From Pseudoneurospora amorphoporcata (taxonomy: Eukaryota > Ascomycota > Sordariomycetes > Sordariales > Sordariaceae): a stretch of DNA of 64,000 nt. The stretch covers positions 62,001 to 126,000 of the forward strand of contig MU859102.1 of NCBI GenBank assembly GCA_033297205.1, given 5' to 3'. The notes below the pieces were generated by a model. That model was not told the origin of the DNA. It saw only the letters and a program-made list of their open reading frames with translations, and did not search any database. This document shows positions 9,684 to 21,209 of this stretch, one piece after another (within the stretch, counting starts at the first letter, position 1; each line of letters starts with the position of its first letter). A program made the position numbers and the translations under genes.

Positions 9684-11993
9684 TTATTTCTTGCCCCTGA
9701 CGTTGGCCTTCTTTTTCCTCTGCTGCCTCTTCCTCGCCAAAATCTTGGTCATGATAGCTTCCTTAGCCTCGTCGCTCTTCTTGCCCTTCTTATCGACCTT
9801 AATATCCTCGGCCTTAACCTCCTTCGCCGGAGCGGCCTTGGCGACCTCAGCAGGACCCTTCTTGTCCTTGCCCTTATTCCACCCAGCCGGCTTCTCCGGC
9901 TTGCTGCCCTTCTTCCTGTCAGCCTTCTTTCCAGCCTTGTACGCCTCCTTGGCCTCCTTGGACCTCTTCTTCTCCTCCGACTCCGCCTTCCTCTCCGCGG
10001 GCGTCATCGTCCTCTGCTTCTTCTCATCCTGCCTCCTGCGCTGCACCACGTTCGCGTTCTCGATGGCGAACTCGACAATCAGCCTCTGCGTCTTGCCGAG
10101 CTCGTTCTTTACCGCGAACCCGTTCAGGTAGCGCAGGCCCATGAGCGCCCAGCGATGGGACGAGTACTCGATGAAGCCGTAGCCGCGCGACTTGCCGCCG
10201 CCGACCTTCTCGTCCACCTTGGTGCCCGTGGTCGTCTCGAACACGATCTTGGCCTGCTTGACGACACCCTTGCCCTTTTGCTTGCGCAGGCGCTCGTTCT
10301 CCTTGTCCTGCTCGCCGCCGCGCGAGTTCTCCTCCTTGGAGATGGGCGCGCGCTTGCCTTCCTTGACGTCCTTGGCGAACCCGACGACGGCCTGGCGAGC
10401 AAGCGACTTGAGCTCCTTGGAGTCGATGTTACGCGGCAGGTTGCGCAGAGCGAGACGGGTGAGCGAAAGATGCAGCGATGGGTTGGACTGGATCAGCTTC
10501 TTGCGCTGGTTGGCAGACGCTTCGCGCATCTTGATCTCGGCCGGGGTAAGGACCTTGAAGAGCGTGGACGAGGGCGTGATCTGGCCCTCGTTCAGGAGGT
10601 AGAGGCGCCTCTTGTCCTTGTCCTTCTTGCCGGCCGAGGCCTCGGCGAGACGCTCGGCTTCGTACTTGGACACGGCGTGGGCGACCTGCAGGATGCGCCC
10701 GTCGAGCGTGTACTTGCCCTCCGGGTCGACGGTCTCGTCTTGAAGGACAGAGTGCTTGGCGAGTGTGGGAGCAGGCTGGTGGCGGGGAGCGCCCTTGAGG
10801 CAGGTCTTCATCTCCTCCTCGTTGAAGAAGCACACAAAACCGGTACCGGCTGGCCTGTCGGTGGCCCTGTCCTTGACGACTCTGGCGTATCTGATACCGC
10901 CGAACTGGGTGAAGTGCGCCTTCAGCTGCTCGTCGGTGGTGGTGTACGGTAGGTTGCGAATGAAGAGTGTTAGAGAGTTGTCGGTCACTCTCTTGGGCTT
11001 CGGTTGTTCCTCCTCCTCCTCAATATCTTCAATATCCTCCTCGTCCTTGTCTTCGTCGTCCTCGTCCTCGTCCTCCTTGTCCTTGTCTTGGTCCTCCTCA
11101 TCTTCACTCTCGAGGTTGTCGCCTTGGCTCTTGAAAAAGTTGTAAAGATCTTTCTCCTCCTGTGTCATGCCAGCATTCTCCTCCTCTTCCGTCTTCTTGT
11201 CCTTGGGTTCCTTGGGCACCTTGGCCTTCTTATCCTTCTTCTCCTTCGTGTCGTCCGACTTTCCACCGTTCTGCTCTTCCCATGTCTGCTTGTCCACGGC
11301 CCAATCGACAGCCAATGGGCGGCCATCGACCTCCATGCCATTGATGGCCTCGATGGCCTTTTCAGCATTCTTGCGACCGCGGAGGGTGACGAAACCGAAA
11401 CCGGAGAGCTTGCCCTTGTCGTTGGGCAAATCGGCAAACCTAACCTTGCCGTAGGGCTTGAACAACTCGGCTAACTGCTCGGACTTCTTGATGCTCCATG
11501 GCAAGTTGCGAATGATAAGCTTGTTGGGTTTCTGGGCCTCCTCGGCGGCCTCAGCACGTTTCTTCTTCTCCTCGGCGACCTTGGACACAATGGGGCCGGT
11601 CTTCTTAGCATCACGGTGTCTGGCTTCGGCAATGTCGAGCTTCAGGCGCTTTCCTTGGAGCAGGTAGTTGTTGAGCTTGGCCTTGGCCTCGAGGGTATCC
11701 TCGGGATCGGTAAAGGTGACGAAACCATAGCCGCGCGACGTCTTGGTCTTGGGATCGAGGACGACGGTGGCATGCTTCACGGGGAAATGTTGAGAGAAGA
11801 ACTCGGTCAGGGACTCGGCAGTAGCACTTGGGGGAAGTTGGCGGATGAAGAGAGAGCGGTTGGATTCAACTCTAGCTTTCTTGCTTTTGGGCCCCTCCTG
11901 GGCAGCCACATCGGAATCCTTGATGGCATCGGGATCAACTGGGATCTCCTCGTCCACCTCGCGTTGGCGCTTCTTGTTCCCGTCCTTGCCCAT
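9684..11993 (-). CDS. NOP4: Nop4/RBM28-type nucleolar RNA-binding protein
   Basis: Nop4 acts in the nucleolus in 60S ribosomal subunit assembly and 27S pre-rRNA processing. The gene is intronless and encodes 769 aa from the ATG at 11993, the first Met before a typical MGKDGNKKRQRE nucleolar start. Four RNA recognition motifs are visible: RRM1 about 46-125 (LFIRQLP, RGYGFVTF), RRM2 about 157-235 (LIIRNLPW, SGFGFVTL), RRM3 about 342-440 (LFIRNLPY, GTGFVCFF) and an expanded RRM4 about 513-645 (LALRNLPRNI, RGYGFIEY). A strongly acidic stretch lies at 295-330 between RRM2 and RRM3, and a Lys-rich tail follows RRM4. RRM4 has a long charged insertion between its RNP motifs, as in Nop4 homologues. 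It shares a 600-bp divergent promoter with the condensin gene. Identification is secure. Confidence 0.95.
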   Translation of the reverse strand: MGKDGNKKRQREVDEEIPVDPDAIKDSDVAAQEGPKSKKARVESNRSLFIRQLPPSATAESLTEFFSQHFPVKHATVVLDPKTKTSRGYGFVTFTDPEDTLEAKAKLNNYLLQGKRLKLDIAEARHRDAKKTGPIVSKVAEEKKKRAEAAEEAQKPNKLIIRNLPWSIKKSEQLAELFKPYGKVRFADLPNDKGKLSGFGFVTLRGRKNAEKAIEAINGMEVDGRPLAVDWAVDKQTWEEQNGGKSDDTKEKKDKKAKVPKEPKDKKTEEEENAGMTQEEKDLYNFFKSQGDNLESEDEEDQDKDKEDEDEDDEDKDEEDIEDIEEEEEQPKPKRVTDNSLTLFIRNLPYTTTDEQLKAHFTQFGGIRYARVVKDRATDRPAGTGFVCFFNEEEMKTCLKGAPRHQPAPTLAKHSVLQDETVDPEGKYTLDGRILQVAHAVSKYEAERLAEASAGKKDKDKRRLYLLNEGQITPSSTLFKVLTPAEIKMREASANQRKKLIQSNPSLHLSLTRLALRNLPRNIDSKELKSLARQAVVGFAKDVKEGKRAPISKEENSRGGEQDKENERLRKQKGKGVVKQAKIVFETTTGTKVDEKVGGGKSRGYGFIEYSSHRWALMGLRYLNGFAVKNELGKTQRLIVEFAIENANVVQRRRQDEKKQRTMTPAERKAESEEKKRSKEAKEAYKAGKKADRKKGSKPEKPAGWNKGKDKKGPAEVAKAAPAKEVKAEDIKVDKKGKKSDEAKEAIMTKILARKRQQRKKKANVRGKK

Positions 11994-12596
11994 TGTTGCA
12001 GGCAGGTTGTGTTGTAATGTGTTTGTTGGGTGTTGTTGTGGCTGTTGTTGAAAAGCATAAAAGAAAAAAGCAGTCAAACCAATAAAGTGATGTGTAGTGG
12101 CCCTCTCAATGATGGTGGACAGCTTCCCCCACTGCAGCGACAACAGTTCTGGACCCTTCGCCCAAAGAAAAATATTCGAGGTGGAGTCCTGATAAGGACG
12201 GGAAGTGCAGGGGAGCGAGCTTATCGTTTCGTTTTTTAAGCGGTGCTTGGCATCTCGTGCGCTTCCTCTCCATGTGCGCAAGAGCCGGGGCGCACAGACC
12301 ATCCAGCTTCCCTTCAGGCACAACCAAGTGGAAGCTTGACAACGCTGTCCTGCCGAGGGTAGGTAGGAAATTCACAGCAGCCCAGTGCAAAGTAAACAAA
12401 ACAACCTTCGCGGATAGTGTCACTTTCATCCCGTCGCAAGCCATCCTACCAAATCCCACCACGTCTTTCTTTTTTTTTTTTGCTTGTTTTTTCTTTTTTT
12501 TGGGTTTGAATTACTTGTAACTTCTTCTTCGTATCGCATACAAATAGAGGACTGCCGCTGCGCAGGCCCCGCTAATACCAACAGCCGTTGCCGACC
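11994..12596. promoter_or_regulatory. Divergent promoter between NOP4 and condensin CAP-G
   Basis: The two start codons are 603 bp apart on opposite strands, so this segment must carry both promoters and leaders. It includes a long T-rich tract (12466-12500) upstream of the condensin ATG. No other gene is seen. Confidence 0.6.
12466..12500 (+). repeat. T-rich tract
   Basis: Several uninterrupted T runs separated by single other bases occur about 100 bp before the condensin start codon. Such tracts commonly lie in fungal promoters. Confidence 0.6.
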
Positions 12597-15500
12597 ATGG
12601 CGCCGGGCAGATCGACGAGGGCGACACGCGGGTCGCGCCAGGCCTCGGTCGTCCCAGAAGCACCCTTGGATACTCCCGACAATGCGCTACGGACACAAGT
12701 CGCGGCCGTCTTCCGCGACGCCCAAAAGACCACCGCATCCCATCGCAAGCTGGCCGTGACCCTGCGCAAGATCCAAGAAGCATGCTGCTACGAGCCGACG
12801 AGTACGAAGAAGCCCGCCGAGGCCGACGAGTTCGAGGAAGATGACTTCAACAGGGAGTTCGTACGCTGCGTCCTGCGCGTCATGCCCATCAAGAAGAGCG
12901 AAGGAGTCGGCGAGAAGACTGTGCGCTTCATCGGTCTGTTCCTGCGGCACGCCGTCGAGAAGGATAACGAAATTCTCGGCGAGGCCGACCCGGATGCCAG
13001 CACCATGCCCGAGACACCCAGTACCCGACTCACCGGACACTTGATGGAAACCGTTCTTTCCTTGATGATCGCCAAGGACAAGTTCGTGCGCTACCGATCA
13101 ACCCAGCTCATATCCCATATTATCAACTCTCTCGACGCCATTGACGACGACCTCTTCCAGAAACTGCGGTCGAGTCTCCTTAGGAGGATTCGCGACAAGG
13201 AGGCTATGGTTCGCGCACAAGCTGTGTTGGGTCTTGGACGCTTGGCCGGCAACCAGATCGAGGGCGAACCGGACTCCGATGATAGCGACGATGATGGATC
13301 GACCGGTCTCCTCGAAAAGCTCCTCGAGGTCTTGCAGAACGACCCTAGTGCCGATGTGAGGAGGTCTCTCCTGGTCAACCTGCCGATTTTGCCGACGACC
13401 CTGCCATATCTGCTGGAACGAGCACGCGACCAAGATGCGCTTACGCGGCGCGCTGTCTACTCCCGTCTTCTGCCTGCGCTGGGTGACTTCCGCCATTTGT
13501 CACTGTCCATGAGGGAGAAGCTTCTTCGCTGGGGTCTACGCGACAGAGATGAGAATGTGCGCAAGGCCGCCTGCCGCCTATTCCGTGAAAGATGGATCGA
13601 GGATTGCGCCGGTACTGCGCCCCCCGTTGAAGGAGGCCAGCCTTCCGAGGTGTCACCTCCAAGCATGGAGGCTCTACTGGAGCTCCTGGAGCGCATCGAT
13701 GTTGTCAACTCTGGAGGAGAGAACGGTGTCGCTCTCGAGGCCATGAAGGGCTTCTGGGAGGGCCGTGCTGATTACCGAAATGCAGTAAACTTTGATGACA
13801 ACTTCTGGGAGACACTCAGCTCGGAATCCGTGTTTGTTGCCCGGACATTCAACGACTTCTGTAGGAACGAGGGCAATGGGAAATATGAGTCCCTTGTCGA
13901 CGAGAAGCTACCCGAAGTCACCAAACTCGCATTCTACTTGGAACGATACGTCAAGGTGCTCATCGATGCCATCAAGAGGATTAACGAGCAGGAGGTGGAA
14001 GACGAAGAGGAGGAAGAGGACACCGTCGAACAAGAGTTCATCGTGGAACAGCTTCTCCATATCGCCCTTACCCTGGATTATTCAGATGAAGTCGGCCGTC
14101 GCAAGATGTTCGCCCTTTTGCGACAAACCCTTTCTATCCCGGAGCTTCCCGATGAAGTCACCAAACTTACTGTCCAGGTTCTGAGAGACCTTTGCGCCCC
14201 TGATGCCGCCGGCGAGAAGGAATTCTGCAGTATCGTCCTTGAAGCCGTCGCCGACGTGCACGACACCATCGTTGACGACGTTCCTGACGAAGGCGATATT
14301 GACGACAACGAGTCGTTCCACTCAGCTAGGTCCGAGGTCAGCGACGACGAAGATTCTCAATCTAAGAAAAAGAAGAACAAGGGTCCCGAACTCTCGGAGG
14401 AGGAGGCGGCTCAGAAGGCCATCAAGGAAATCATGATTAACATGAAGTGTCTCCACATTGTGCAGTGCATGCTCACCAATGTCGCTGGCAATCTCCAGCA
14501 AAACGATCATCTTGTCTCCATGCTCAACAATCTCGTCGTTCCCGCCGTGCGCAGCCACGAGGCCCCTGTTCGCGAGCGCGGTCTCGTCTGTCTCGGCCTT
14601 TGCTCGCTCCTCGACCGTTCGCTTGCCGAGGAGAACCTCACTCTCTTTATGCATTTCTTCGCTAAGGGCCACACTGCTCTCCAGATCACCGCTTTGCATA
14701 TCCTTACCGATATTCTCAACGTACACGGCGCGCAGCTGCTCTCCAATAACACCAATCTCCTCAAGGTTTACGTCAAGGCCCTGCGCGCGGGCGGCAGATC
14801 TCCCGACGTCCAGGCCGCCGCTACTGTGGCCGTCTCGAAGTTGCTTCTCGGCCGCGTCGTCAGCGATGTTGACGTCTCTGCCGAGTTGCTCAAGACCCTT
14901 GTTATCGCGTACTTTGAGCCCGCCAGTGCAGAGAACCAGAGCGTCAGACAGGCGCTCAATTACTTCTTGCCCGTGTTCTGCTACTCGCGGCCGGAGAACC
15001 AGGACCTGATGCGCCGGGTTGCGCTGGATGCGCTGCATACCTTGTACAACGTGCGTGAAGGCCTGGATGACGAAGAGGCCGATGTTGATGATCAGATGGT
15101 CAGTATGTCGGCTATCGCTGCCTGCTTGGTTGATTGGACGGATCCCAGAAAGTGCTACAACCCCGATGAAGGGTTCAGCGCCGGCCTTGACCCCGAGAAG
15201 AAGACTGTTTCGGCAGATGTCCACCTCGACTTTGCCAAGGACATCCTCGAAAAGTTACAAGGGAACGGAGCCAGTACGTCTTTCACTAGGATGCTCTACT
15301 ACCATCCCTCTTGCCGAATGGTATCACTGACACCTAGAAACAGAAGAAGAAAAGCGCATCATGGCCGCCCTCCTCGTGAAGCTCTACATCCCCTCCGGCT
15401 CCTCCCCGTCCTCCAGTCCCTCCTCCCCCACCAGGATCCGCGAGGTCTACGCCCTCGCCACCAACGCCGTCGAGAACAATTTGCTTTCCGATGCCACCTC

Positions 15501-16476
15501 CCGAAACGCCCTCTACAAGATCCACGTCTCCCTCGGCAAGATCGTCAACGCCCTTGACGCTGCTGCCGAGCAAGACGCTGCCAACAACGCGGCGGGCGCG
15601 GGCCGCCACGCCTCCATCGCCTCCGGTGCCACTACTCACAGAAGAAGCGCCAGCAGGGCAGGCAGCGTCGCTCCTAGCCGAGCGGGTAGTGTCGCTCCTC
15701 CGGCTAGCAAAGCTGGCGGCGGTGGGACTGTCTCCAGAGCCGGCTCCGTCGCACCATCTGTATCTGGTGCCGCTGCTGCTGCGCCGCCTGTTAACACCAG
15801 GAAGAGAAAGGAAAGAGAAGTCAGCGTTGCCGTTTCCATCAAGGAGGAAGATGAAGGAGAAGAAGATGTAGAAATGAGCGGTACCCGAGTCGCCGACGAC
15901 GACGATGATGATGATGCTGGTGATCGGGAGACAACGCCAAAACCGACGTCGACGACTGCAACGGAAGCTCAGGAGACGCCAGGCACAGAACAGAGGAGGT
16001 TGTTAAGAGGCGTTTCTGTTAGGAGTAGGACTGGTAGGAGGCAGAGTTTGCAGAGTGTGGTTAGTGTGCAACCGCAGCAGCAACGGAAGGAGCAGGAAGA
16101 AAAGCAAGAGGGACAAGAGGAAGAGGAAAAGCAACAACCACCGACTACTGGGAGGAGAGGGAGTAGGAGGGCTAGTGCTGTGAAAGCCAAGGCGAGGTTG
16201 AGCGCTGCTGGACGGAGCAGTAGAGCGGGTACGGAGGATAGTATTGTGGAGGAGATATTGGATGATAGTGACGGGGATACCGTGATGGAGAGGACGAAGA
16301 TTGAAGAGGAGGAGGTGGAGGATGAGGAGGGAGAGGAAGAGGAAGATGGGGAGGGTGGGGTAGAAGACGGGGAAGACGAAGAGGACGACGATGAGGAGGA
16401 CGGAGAGGATGGAGGGAAAGATGATGAGCAGCTTGTTGAAGAGTTATTGTCGGATGATGGTGACGACTCTGTATAG
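12597..16476 (+). CDS. YCG1: Condensin complex subunit 3 (CAP-G/Ycg1/Cnd3)
   Basis: This is a HEAT-repeat subunit of condensin, which with Brn1/CAP-H forms the DNA-gripping part of the complex that compacts mitotic chromosomes. The model joins 12597-15273 and 15338-16476; the 64-nt intron has a GTACGT donor and a CACTGAC branch motif, and splicing gives ...NGAKTEEEKRIMAALL in one frame of 1271 aa. The first 650 residues are HEAT-type helices with the characteristic DKFVRYRSTQLI and DKEAMVRAQAVLGLGRLAGN segments. The Cnd3 C-terminal domain follows at about 600-900. The last ~330 residues are Ala/Ser-rich, then basic, then extremely acidic (long Glu/Asp runs to the end). At 1271 aa it is longer than the yeast homologues (roughly 875-1035). 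ATG 12597 (ACCATGG context) is the start. It is convergent with LAS21. Confidence 0.94.
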
Positions 16477-16901
16477 GGTTGTGGCGTACACGGGTTGAGC
16501 TGGAGACTCTGGATTGTTGAAGTACATATGAACTGACTTGATTGGGTTTGGATTCGGAAACCACGATATGGAGGATGTTTTTTTCGCTTGGGTTATGTCG
16601 TATTTTGCTTGCTGTCGGCTATAAGCTTCTTGAACTTGGACGTGGTGGCTTGGTTTTTGTCCACGGACGTTGCACGAGAACATTGAATAAAACGTCAAAA
16701 GGCTTCTTTTCTTGTTTGCTTCCATGTGTGCCATCTTTACAATCCCTTAAACAAGTCCATTTTGACAAATCTGGGAATTCTGTCTTTTCATGATATTTAA
16801 CCTCTATTTCTACCAACAGCAACCGACACACCAGTTCATACATCAACAGCACCCTTCCCTATGTACCGTATTATGAATCAAACATCATAAATCCCCTTTG
16901 T
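16477..16901. other. Convergent 3' region between condensin gene and LAS21
   Basis: This 425-bp AT-rich spacer holds the two facing 3' ends. No gene is seen. Confidence 0.6.
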
Positions 16902-19900
16902 TTACAACGACCCAAGCCAAAACAACAACCCACCCACCCCAACATTCACCACTAAATGCTGACCCAAGCTCCAAGCCACGCAGTACAAGTACTTGGGCGA
17001 AAACACCGTCCAAACAAACAAGTGCGTCCTCAAAATCGTACAAGCCGCCATGACCGCCGCGACACTAAACGCCGTAAACAGCGTCATCACCGAGACATAG
17101 GTCTTGAACAGACCGCTTTGAGTTTGTGACTGCTCCTGTACCACACTCACCTCTCCCGCCTCGTCCTTCTTATCCTTACTCAGAGCAAGCCTCTGATCCC
17201 TCCGCCAAATCCTCCCCAAAAGCACCACCGTCCCAACAACCCACCACACCGGTCCCGCCCAGTTCCCGACATACGTCAAGATTCCCACTAGAACAACGCT
17301 GAAATCGCTCACCCCGTTATAGGCATTCGACAGATCAACGGAAGAAATAGCGTTGCTACCGCCCATGGCGAAAAAGCTCGCATATTGCAATAACAAAGAA
17401 GAAATCCCTAGTTCCGCGGTCGACAGGTTTCCAGTGTCGATCTCGTTGGAAAGGAACCAGTAGGTAAGGTTGAAGATGAGAAAGAGTGGGATGTTTGTTG
17501 TGCGTGATTGCGTGAGGGCGAGGGTGGTGTAGAGGTTTTGGAGCACCGTAACGGCCTCGGCCCTAGCGGGACCATTCTTCTCGGGGGTTTGTCGCTTGTG
17601 GCGGCTCCCGCGGAGGCCAGATACTATCTTCGACTCCCAAAGTATGAACCCCATCCCCGCTGCTGTCGCCAGCCCAAGGCCAACGAAAACCGCGCGGGCG
17701 CGAGCGATGAGGCTTGCTCCCCGCGTGAAATCCAGCAGGCTACTTTTTACGAAGGGAACCACAAGTTCGGGAGCATCTTCCAGCGTAAACGCCGCCTTGA
17801 ACGTGAATGCTGCGAGGACTAGACCGGTCATGGCAGGGTAGTTAATGGGCACCGGAATCCGACCGTGGAAGGAGTAGACGAGTTGCCGGTGGGTCCAGAC
17901 GTAGGTGAGGCCGACGAGAAACCATAAAAAGTGCGGGTTGGGTTCGAGGAAGAGCTTGACAATGGCCGGGGTGCCGGCAAACTTTTGGCCGGTTTGGTTC
18001 CAGGCGCGGAGGAGGCGGAGAGCGGAGAGTAGGGGGAGGGTGGTGAGGAGGAGGTGGCGGGGGAAGGCGGTGTTGGACCGCTTAAACCCGCGGAGACTGA
18101 GGTAGCCGAACCAGGTACTCGTTGTTAAGTACCAGAAGTGCTGCTCTTCTTCGACGTAGCTGCTGGCGAACATCATGATGCTGTAGGCTACGGAGATGAC
18201 CAGTAAGGGGGTGAGGGTACTGGTTGGGGAGATGGTTCTGGTTGCGGCACCTAGGCCAAAGATCACGGTGAGGACGGCGGCGACTTGGCCTAGGATTAGT
18301 CGGAACATGTCGTAGTTGCTTGCCATGCCGCTCATGAGTTCTTGAGCTTTGCGAAGCCACTGAAATCTGGTTAGCTAGATCGGTGTGGAAAAGTATGTTG
18401 ATGCTTACCATGGTAACAGGCAGTGCCCATTGGGGATCCATATCATCGCCAACCCTCGCAGACATGAGTATGTTTGACGGACCTTGCCATTCACAGGCGA
18501 GTTCTTCATAGTCGGACGAGGGGCTGGCACAGGATGATACGGGTAACGCAGAATCGAAGGTCTTGGTACCAGAGGCAGCCGAGATGACGGTTTGAATCTG
18601 ACGAGCGTTTTGATGCAGCAAATACGCCTGGTCCGTCCCTGTATTCATGTTAAGAAAAGGAATCAAAAAAAAAGGTTCCATGGCTTCACAGCTTACCCTT
18701 AGACCAGATGGACAAGAACTCAGGGATAAGAGCACCCAGGTTGTTCTTGGGAATAGGGAATCCGAGAAGAGCAGCCAAAGTGGGTGCCAGATCCGACTGT
18801 TCAACGGTCGAGTAGAATCGAAAGTTTTCGGCATCTGGTAGCGGAGCGTCCTGAGTCTGCTTCTGAAGATTTTTGAACTTGGGAGAGATGAAAAGGAGAG
18901 CCGGTGAAGTCTCGCCAGGTGAAGATGCACCGTGATTGCCGGCGTCATTCATTCCATGATCTCCACAGACAACAAAAAGTGTTGACTTGAGGTGGTCTTG
19001 GGTTTCTATGGCCTTGTATATCTGGCCGACGATGCCATCCATTTCTCGCTGCTTTGTGACCATATGAGGGCTGTGTGGGAAGTTAGTAACGTGCGAAACG
19101 AGGAGTTGAAGGTAAATCACCTTCTCGGTCCTCCCTTGTGTCCAATGTGATCAAGCCCAAGATAGTGAAGAATCATGGTATTCCAGTCGTCGTTTCGGAG
19201 CTCTCCAGGAATGTTTCGAGTGACATTGTGATCAACCTCGGTGAAGTCCTACTCATATTAGCATAATGTAGACGTCTGCCTTACAACCATAGATGCCTAC
19301 CGAGACAAAGAAGCTCGTAGTGCCATCAGCACGATCAAATGTGCCCGGAAAGAGCTTCAACCAAGTATCATCCCCATACATCACAAGCTTTCCGGTACCC
19401 TTTGCCTTCATCTGGGCCAACCAGGTGTCTTGCGACGCGAGGCTAGAGGACTCATCGCCTTGGTCAAGGTTGAGAACGACATCGAGGAAAGATGGCACAG
19501 AACCTGTAGTGATAGCCTTCAGTCTAGGCATGGTGACCGTGGGAGACGTGGCATGAGCCGTGAAGGGAATTGCAGCACCATCGCGAATCAAGCTATATGA
19601 GATGTCAACATTCCAGGTCTACGAAAGCTGAGGAAGTGCGCAGCATGTGGAAGAGCTTACGATTGAGTGAACTTGAAGCCACTGTTGGTAGTATATACAA
19701 AATCACTACATATAAACTCCGGATTAACATGGCTACTTGACGATGGAATGTATTGGCGATAGTGACATGTTTTTACCTTCGCAGTGCGTCGACGACCATG
19801 AAGACCAGCTTGTCAAACGGAGCTTCCGGAGGCTCAACATAGCCATCCAATAGCTCATACTCAGCCAGACCCGGTAGAAGAGGCTTGTATGGGAAGAAGC

Positions 19901-19994
19901 CAGTTGCGAATATGACAATTGCGATTGGGATTAGCAGATTGGCTGCTATGAGAAGCAGCGTGGAGCACAAGCTCCCATTGCGCCGGGAACTCAT
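16902..19994 (-). CDS. LAS21: GPI ethanolamine phosphate transferase 2 (Las21/Gpi7)
   Basis: This ER membrane enzyme adds ethanolamine phosphate to the second mannose of the GPI anchor precursor. Seven exons, read on the minus strand, are 19994-19777, 19705-19661, 19592-19301, 19248-19121, 19070-18697, 18638-18409 and 18359-16902, giving 914 aa. Every junction restores family sequence, for example VVDALRSDFVY, FTQSLIRDGAAIPFTAHATSP, LDHIGHKGGPRSPHMV and WLRKAQELM. A signal-anchor helix lies at about 9-32. The alkaline-phosphatase-like luminal domain carries the expected metal and nucleophile motifs (DALRSD, SPTVTMPR, GLDHIGH, GDHGMND). The C-terminal half is a chain of membrane helices. The fourth donor (GTGATT) is weak, but the frame and protein require it. 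It has the most introns of any gene in the window. Identification is secure. Confidence 0.94.
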
Positions 19995-20818
19995 CTCGAC
20001 CCGCCAAATTCTAGGTGTGCCTGATCGAAGGGGAATATGATGGTTTTCAGTAAAAATTAAAAGTTGCACTCGTGGGCCCATTCTGTGTTGCGAACGCAAA
20101 AGACTCCGGGAAGTTGCAAATGTGTTCGAAAAAGAGATTATTTGTTGATGTGGTGAGGTACAGGTGAGGTTGTTAAGGTAACAGAGTGGAAGAATAGGGG
20201 CCAGTGAGGTTCAGCCCAGGTGGCTTCCACCTTAAAGTTCCTTCCCATTTCAGGTTCGTTCGCCAGAAGCCCAGGCCTTGCGTTTCGAAGGATTGGCATT
20301 GGCCCCACTTGGAGAACAGCGTTAACGCAGTGAGACTGTGAGACCCCTAGAACAGCATGCTAAGTAGCCCAGAAAAAAAAAATCCATTAAAATCAAAAGA
20401 CCCAAATGCGCTAAGTGTAGATAATCCCACCCCACCGTCCGTTTGCTTCTTTTTCCATCCCATATGACTGAAGTTCTTGCATTTCTGCAACGACGTCGGC
20501 GTCAGCAACGCGGAAGATTGACAGTTCCGTCTATCCCATCCATGCAGAGGATCAGTGAAGCCCAAGACAGAGCAGGAAAATGAGGCCTGCCTCCAAAGGC
20601 CGTAGTCCACATCATCTCCTCTCTTCCCGATCCTAGATGCCCGGCGCTGCCTTGTTGTCGTCGTGAAAACGGGCAACCACCACTAGAACATGCCTGGAGC
20701 ATGGGAGTAGTTGTAGTCGTCCTTTGGTGGTACAGCCTCTCCATAGCCGAGGCCACGCTGGTAATACCATTGATCGTCTGTCGAAACTCAGGTGCTAGAA
20801 ATTGAAGTCGCTTGTCGC
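19995..20818. other. LAS21 upstream region
   Basis: This 820-bp spacer lies between two minus-strand genes, upstream of LAS21 and downstream of the small nucleolar gene. Only short, unconvincing open frames occur. Confidence 0.5.
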
Positions 20819-21209
20819 TCATTTCCTAGTCTTGCTGAACGTCTCGCCGTACTTGGGAAAGACGATCTTGGACTTCTTGACCCGCCTCTTCTTCTCAATC
20901 TTCTTGCTGCCAACCTTGACGGGCTTGGCGGAATCAACCTCCATAGCAGCTGTGACTTGGTCAGCACATGGCCCTCGTTTGCATCTTGGTTTCCCAGCTA
21001 CACTTACAGTCATCCTTGGTAGCCTCCTTGACCTCATCCTCGTTCACAGTCTCCATCTCAACCTCCTTGATGGGCTTGGGCTGAGCAGCAAGCTGGAGGA
21101 GCTTTGCAGAGATTCTCTCCAAACGAGCGGCCTCAACAGGTCCAAAAACATTCTTCTTGAGTTTCTGGTTGTTGTTCTTGATGACGGACGCTCTCTTGCT
21201 CTTGGCCAT
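20819..21209 (-). CDS. Small basic nucleolar protein, LLPH/YBL028C-like (DUF2423)
   Basis: This encodes a 110-aa very basic protein of the family that includes yeast YBL028C and human LLPH, thought to act in the nucleolus and pre-60S particles. Exon 1 is 21209-21008 and exon 2 is 20949-20819; the 58-nt intron has a GTAAGT donor and CAG acceptor. The N-terminus MAKSKRASVIKNNNQKLKKN is the family signature, followed by FGPVEAARLERISAKLLQL. The C-terminus (KKIEKKRRVKKSKIVFPKYG) is again Lys-rich, with a short acidic linker between the two ends. It is divergent from the SUMO ligase gene across 1.4 kb. The short length matches the family. Family assignment rests on the N-terminal motif and overall layout; the precise role is inferred. 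Confidence 0.85.

Noticed and set aside
10155..10952. 265-codon frame on the + strand
   Set aside because: It is the antisense shadow of NOP4, caused by the strong third-position GC bias of that gene.
14322..15224. 300-codon frame on the minus strand
   Set aside because: It is the antisense shadow of the condensin gene, which has clear family similarity on the + strand.
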